Under the pieces are notes generated by a model, which had not been told where the DNA came from, ran no database searches, and worked only from the letters and a program-made list of their open reading frames with translations. DNA of 9,292 nucleotides from positions 1-9,292 of the forward strand of contig JAOTXR010000050.1 of NCBI GenBank assembly GCA_029862285.1, given 5' to 3'. Shown in pieces: positions 6,015 through 9,292 of this stretch (within the stretch, counting starts at the first letter, position 1; the number at the start of each line of letters is the position of its first letter). The stretch comes from Gammaproteobacteria bacterium (GTDB lineage: Bacteria > Pseudomonadota > Gammaproteobacteria > Steroidobacterales > JABDKV01). Both the position numbers and the translations under genes were made by a program.

Positions 6015-7268
6015 ATGTTGATCACCCTGGCACTGATCGTGCTCGCGCTCTTTGGCGCCCCACTGTTCGCGGTAATCGGTGCGAGCGCGCTAATTGCATT
6101 TCGTGGTGCTGATATCGATTTGTCGGTCGTCGCGATCGAGATTTTCGGTCTGGCAGAGATGCCGGTGTTGCTCGCAATTCCGTTATTCACTTTTGCCGGC
6201 TATGTTCTGAGTGAGAGTCAGGCACCGCGGCGGCTGGTGCGCGTGACCAACGCCCTGATCGGCTGGATGCCGGGTGGTCTGGCTATTGTTTCGCTGGCAG
6301 CCTGCGCCTTGTTTACTGCTTTCACGGGCGCGTCGGGCGTTACGATTATTGCATTAGGCGCTTTGCTCTACCCCGCTTTGAGTCAGGCTGGTTATTCAGA
6401 CAAATTCAATCTCGGCCTGATTACTTCTTCCGGCAGCCTGGGACTTTTGTTTGCACCCTCTCTACCACTGATTCTGTACGGAATCGTTGCCAAGACGTCT
6501 ATCGACGATCTGTTTCTGGCCGGAATATTGCCGGGCTTGCTCATGCTGATATTGCTAAGTGGCTGGAGCATTTTGACTAATCCACAAACCCGGAGACCGA
6601 TGAGCAGCTTTTCTGCCACGGAGGCCTCGGCGGCGCTGAAGGAAGCGGCCTGGGAACTGCCACTACCGATAGTCGTCTTGGGCGGTATCTACAGCGGTTA
6701 CTTTGCTGTTTCCGAAGCCGCTGCCGTCACGGCAACTTATGTGTTTATCGTCGAGGTAGTGATACGGCGCGAGATTTCCTGGCGTGGCCTGCCGGCGCTA
6801 ATGCGTGAGTCGATGGTGCTGGTTGGCGGCATTCTGCTGATCCTGGGGGTTTCACTGGCATCGACAAATTTTGTCATCGATTCCGGATTACCCGAGCGGC
6901 TATTCGACTTGCTCGACCAGTTTGTTTCCAGCCAGGCGACCTTTCTCGCCCTGCTTATAGTGTTTCTTCTGATCCTGGGCGCTTTTCTGGATATTTTTTC
7001 AGCCCTGGTATTAGTGGTGCCGATGATCCTCCCGGTGGCATTGCGGTACGATGTAGATCCGGTGCATCTCGGCATAATTTTCCTGGCCACCATGCAGCTG
7101 GGTTATATGACACCACCGGTGGGGCTAAATCTGTTTATCGCAAGCTATCGTTTCGACAAGCCGATCATGCAGGTTTATGCTGCCAGCGTTCCATTTCTGC
7201 TGATCCTGCTGGCCGCGGTGCTGGTGATTACTTACTGGCCCGGTTTATCTCTATTTTTTCTTAACTAA
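6015..7268 (+). CDS. dctM: TRAP transporter large permease subunit DctM
   Basis: DctM is the transport subunit of the TRAP permease and moves solute with sodium through an elevator-type mechanism. The 417-residue product is very hydrophobic, with many membrane segments and the usual length. Conserved stretches are VLLAIPLFTFAGYVLSES (51-68), FTGASGVTIIALGALLYP (103-120), GLITSSGSLGLLFAPSLPLI (134-153), SEAAAVTATY (233-242) and YMTPPVGLNLF (364-374). The first hairpin loop reads FAPS where the broader family commonly has PPS. The ATG at 6015 lies one base after the dctQ stop. An upstream ATG at 5973 would overlap dctQ and add residues before a good N-terminal helix, so it is not chosen. Confidence 0.95.
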   Translation: MLITLALIVLALFGAPLFAVIGASALIAFRGADIDLSVVAIEIFGLAEMPVLLAIPLFTFAGYVLSESQAPRRLVRVTNALIGWMPGGLAIVSLAACALFTAFTGASGVTIIALGALLYPALSQAGYSDKFNLGLITSSGSLGLLFAPSLPLILYGIVAKTSIDDLFLAGILPGLLMLILLSGWSILTNPQTRRPMSSFSATEASAALKEAAWELPLPIVVLGGIYSGYFAVSEAAAVTATYVFIVEVVIRREISWRGLPALMRESMVLVGGILLILGVSLASTNFVIDSGLPERLFDLLDQFVSSQATFLALLIVFLLILGAFLDIFSALVLVVPMILPVALRYDVDPVHLGIIFLATMQLGYMTPPVGLNLFIASYRFDKPIMQVYAASVPFLLILLAAVLVITYWPGLSLFFLN

Positions 7269-7285
7269 GAGTTCTTTTTAAATCA

Positions 7286-9112
7286 ATGAGTAATGGCAAT
7301 ATTTTCACCCGACTTATCCGTGGAATCTGGCGTGGACTCGATATATTCAGACGATCCATACACCTGCTGTTAATGCTGCTGGTCTTTGCGGCCATCGTGG
7401 CGGCAATGTCCCAGCGTACGCCGCCTGTTCCAAGATCCGCGGCACTGGTCCTGTCGCCGGCCGGGCAAATCGTCGAGCAACTCTATGGTGACCCGATTGA
7501 GCAGGCCTTTGAGGAGTTTTCGGGCCAGGAGCGACCACAGACATCGATTCGTGAACTGACGGATGCTCTGCGTGCCGCGCGCGAAGACGACCGTGTCAAG
7601 GCGATTTTCCTGCAGCTTGACAACATAGTCAGCGCAGATCTGAGCAAGCTGCAGGTACTGGGCAAAGAAATAGAAGCGTTCCGCGAGACTGGTCGAAAAG
7701 TGATTGCCTATGGCGATTTTTATTTGCAGGCGCCGTACTACCTGGCTGCCCATGCCGATGAAGTCTACATGCATCCGTCCGGGGCGGTTTTCCTGGATGG
7801 CTATGGCCGGTTTCGTCGCTATTATCGTTCGGCGATCGAAAAGCTGAAAATCGACTGGCATGTATTTCGTGTCGGTGAATTTAAGTCATTCGTTGAACCC
7901 TATTTGCGTGACGACATGTCTGATGAGGACCGGGCTTCCAGCAGGACCTGGTTGAGCGAATTGTGGGATCAATACCAGGCCGATGTTGCACGGGTACGCG
8001 GCCTCGAGTCCCATGAGGTCGGTAACTATGCGACCAGTCTGGTTGCCAGCCTGGAGTCACATTCAGGCGATCTTGCCCGGGTGGCGCTGGACGCCGGGCT
8101 CGTCGATGAGCTGCGCACCCGCGATCAGGTTCGGACGCGACTGATGGAGCTGGTGGGTGAGGATGAAAAAACCCACTCCTTTAAGCAGATTGGTTTCGAT
8201 CAATATGTTGCGTCGACCAGAAAGCCCGACAGTGGCGCTAACAAGGTGGGCATCGTCGTCGCTTCGGGCGAGATACTCGATGGTGATCAGCCTCCAGGCG
8301 TAGTCGGCGGCGACACACTGGCGCGCCTGTTGCGCAAAGCACGGCACGACGACAGCATTAAGGCCGTTGTATTGCGTATCGATAGTCCGGGTGGCAGCAA
8401 GTTCGCTTCGGAGATTATCCAACGTGAGGTGCAGTTGCTGCGCGAAGCCGGCAAACCAGTTGTGGCTTCGATGGGTGGCGTCGCGGCCTCTGGTGGTTAC
8501 TACATTGCGATGGATGCTGACGAGATTTGGGCGGCTCCGACCACGATTACCGGTTCAATTGGTATTGGGGCTTATTTCCCGACATTTACGCGAACTCTGG
8601 ATGTGCTGGGTGTGCATGTCGATGGCGTGGGAACTACACCATGGAGCGGACAATTCCGGCCTGACCGTGAATTGAGCGACGATGCGGCACAGTTGCTGCA
8701 GCTAAGTATCGAGGACGGCTATCGTGACTTTATCGAGGGCGTAGCAAGGGGACGCAGTCTGACGATTGCCGAGGTTAACGAGATCGCGCGTGGCCGCGTG
8801 TGGATCGGAGCCACTGCGAAAGAACTGGGTCTGGTCGATAATCTCGGCGGGCTCCAGGGTGCTATCGAGTCAGCGGCCTCGCACGCCGGGCTCGGAGATG
8901 ATTACGGTGTCCGCTACATAGAGAAGGAGCTTAGTTTCAGAGAGAATGTCGCATTGAGTCTCGTGTCCCCGGTGCGCTCGGTGCTGGGAGTAGAGTGGCG
9001 GCCGAAAGGATTAAACCGGATTGTTTCGCAGATCACCGATGAACTGAACCGCCTGACCCGGCTCAACGACCCGCAGCATCTTTACTATCATTGCCTGTGC
9101 GATATCCGATAG
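7286..9112 (+). CDS. sppA: Signal peptide peptidase SppA, 67K type
   Basis: SppA is a membrane-anchored serine protease (family S49) that degrades signal peptides released after secretion. The 608-residue product is the full double-domain form found in Gram-negative bacteria. A single N-terminal membrane segment lies at about 26-42. The N-terminal S49 domain supplies the general-base lysine, K200, in [11 protein letters not shown]. The C-terminal domain supplies the nucleophile, S402, in [10 protein letters not shown], and has DSPGG at 366-370. Both catalytic residues match the E. coli K209/S409 arrangement, so the enzyme should be active. The C-terminus [15 protein letters not shown] is typical. 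The gene starts 17 bases after dctM with only a weak ribosome binding site and no terminator between, so co-transcription is likely. Confidence 0.96.
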   Translation: MSNGNIFTRLIRGIWRGLDIFRRSIHLLLMLLVFAAIVAAMSQRTPPVPRSAALVLSPAGQIVEQLYGDPIEQAFEEFSGQERPQTSIRELTDALRAAREDDRVKAIFLQLDNIVSADLSKLQVLGKEIEAFRETGRKVIAYGDFYLQAPYYLAAHADEVYMHPSGAVFLDGYGRFRRYYRSAIEKLKIDWHVFRVGEFKSFVEPYLRDDMSDEDRASSRTWLSELWDQYQADVARVRGLESHEVGNYATSLVASLESHSGDLARVALDAGLVDELRTRDQVRTRLMELVGEDEKTHSFKQIGFDQYVASTRKPDSGANKVGIVVASGEILDGDQPPGVVGGDTLARLLRKARHDDSIKAVVLRIDSPGGSKFASEIIQREVQLLREAGKPVVASMGGVAASGGYYIAMDADEIWAAPTTITGSIGIGAYFPTFTRTLDVLGVHVDGVGTTPWSGQFRPDRELSDDAAQLLQLSIEDGYRDFIEGVARGRSLTIAEVNEIARGRVWIGATAKELGLVDNLGGLQGAIESAASHAGLGDDYGVRYIEKELSFRENVALSLVSPVRSVLGVEWRPKGLNRIVSQITDELNRLTRLNDPQHLYYHCLCDIR

Positions 9113-9131
9113 AGATTGCAGGCTGCCGGAA

Positions 9132-9292
9132 GTGGGTTACGCAAAATACCATCAGAGTCGCGCCAACCTGCTGATACATCTTGTTGCAGTGCCAGTGTTC
9201 GTGATTTGCATCGTCGGGCTGTTTTTGGCGTTGGCCAGGGGAGCCTACTGGTACGCGTTTTCGTTTGCCCTCGGCAACCTGCTTTCCCTGGT
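9132..9292 (+). CDS. Partial small membrane protein, Mpo1-like / DUF962 family
   Basis: An open frame begins at GTG 9132, 19 bases after sppA, and runs off the window; 53 residues are visible. The start VGYAKYHQSRANLLIHLVAVPVF resembles the N-terminus of Mpo1-like (DUF962, YGL010w) proteins, with the Tyr-His-Gln ... Asn ... Ile-His pattern before a membrane helix. A second hydrophobic stretch follows. Yeast Mpo1 is an iron-dependent dioxygenase that shortens 2-hydroxy fatty acids; the bacterial role is not established. GTG 9132 is the only standard start codon in frame after the preceding in-frame stop, although its ribosome binding site is weak. The family call rests on a short fragment and could be wrong. 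Confidence 0.6.
   Translation, partial: MGYAKYHQSRANLLIHLVAVPVFVICIVGLFLALARGAYWYAFSFALGNLLSL

Noticed and set aside
5692..6021. 109-residue open frame in another frame of dctQ
   Set aside because: It is Arg- and Cys-rich with low complexity and no family resemblance, and it is nested within dctQ.
7238..7285. T-rich stretch at the dctM-sppA junction considered as a terminator
   Set aside because: No GC-rich inverted repeat precedes the T-runs.

Overview
The window reads as a chromosomal stretch of a Gram-negative gammaproteobacterium. The ffh / rpsP-rimM-trmD-rplS order, the protein sequences, moderately GC-rich DNA and a TRAP transporter together suggest a marine or aquatic lineage. No closer placement can be defended from the sequence alone. 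Every gene is on the + strand. No tRNA, rRNA, CRISPR array, insertion sequence or phage gene was seen.

Region 1 (1-3472) is a translation and secretion block. It holds ffh (signal recognition particle GTPase), a 145-base leader with a candidate promoter and RNA structure, and then the tightly packed rpsP-rimM-trmD-rplS operon (ribosomal protein S16, a 30S maturation factor, the tRNA m1G37 methyltransferase and ribosomal protein L19). It closes with a perfect 11-bp hairpin and T-run, a textbook intrinsic terminator.

Region 2 (3473-7268) is a four-gene solute uptake system of the TPAT type (tetratricopeptide-repeat-protein-associated TRAP transporter). It encodes a TatT-like lipoprotein, a DctP-type periplasmic binding protein, the small DctQ membrane subunit and the large DctM membrane subunit. 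The genes are separated by only 1-10 bases or overlap, which suggests one transcript. The binding protein carries Trp where the classical carboxylate-binding family has its conserved Arg, so the cargo may not be a typical dicarboxylate or sialic acid.

Region 3 (7269-9292) holds sppA, a full-length double-domain signal peptide peptidase with an intact Lys/Ser dyad, 17 bases after dctM. It is followed by the start of a small membrane protein resembling the Mpo1/DUF962 family, which runs off the window. No terminator separates these from the TRAP genes, so they may be co-transcribed. Most of the window is well-known biology. The points that merit a second look are the TRAP system's probable unusual substrate, its linkage to sppA and an Mpo1-like gene, and competing inverted repeats in the ffh-rpsP leader.
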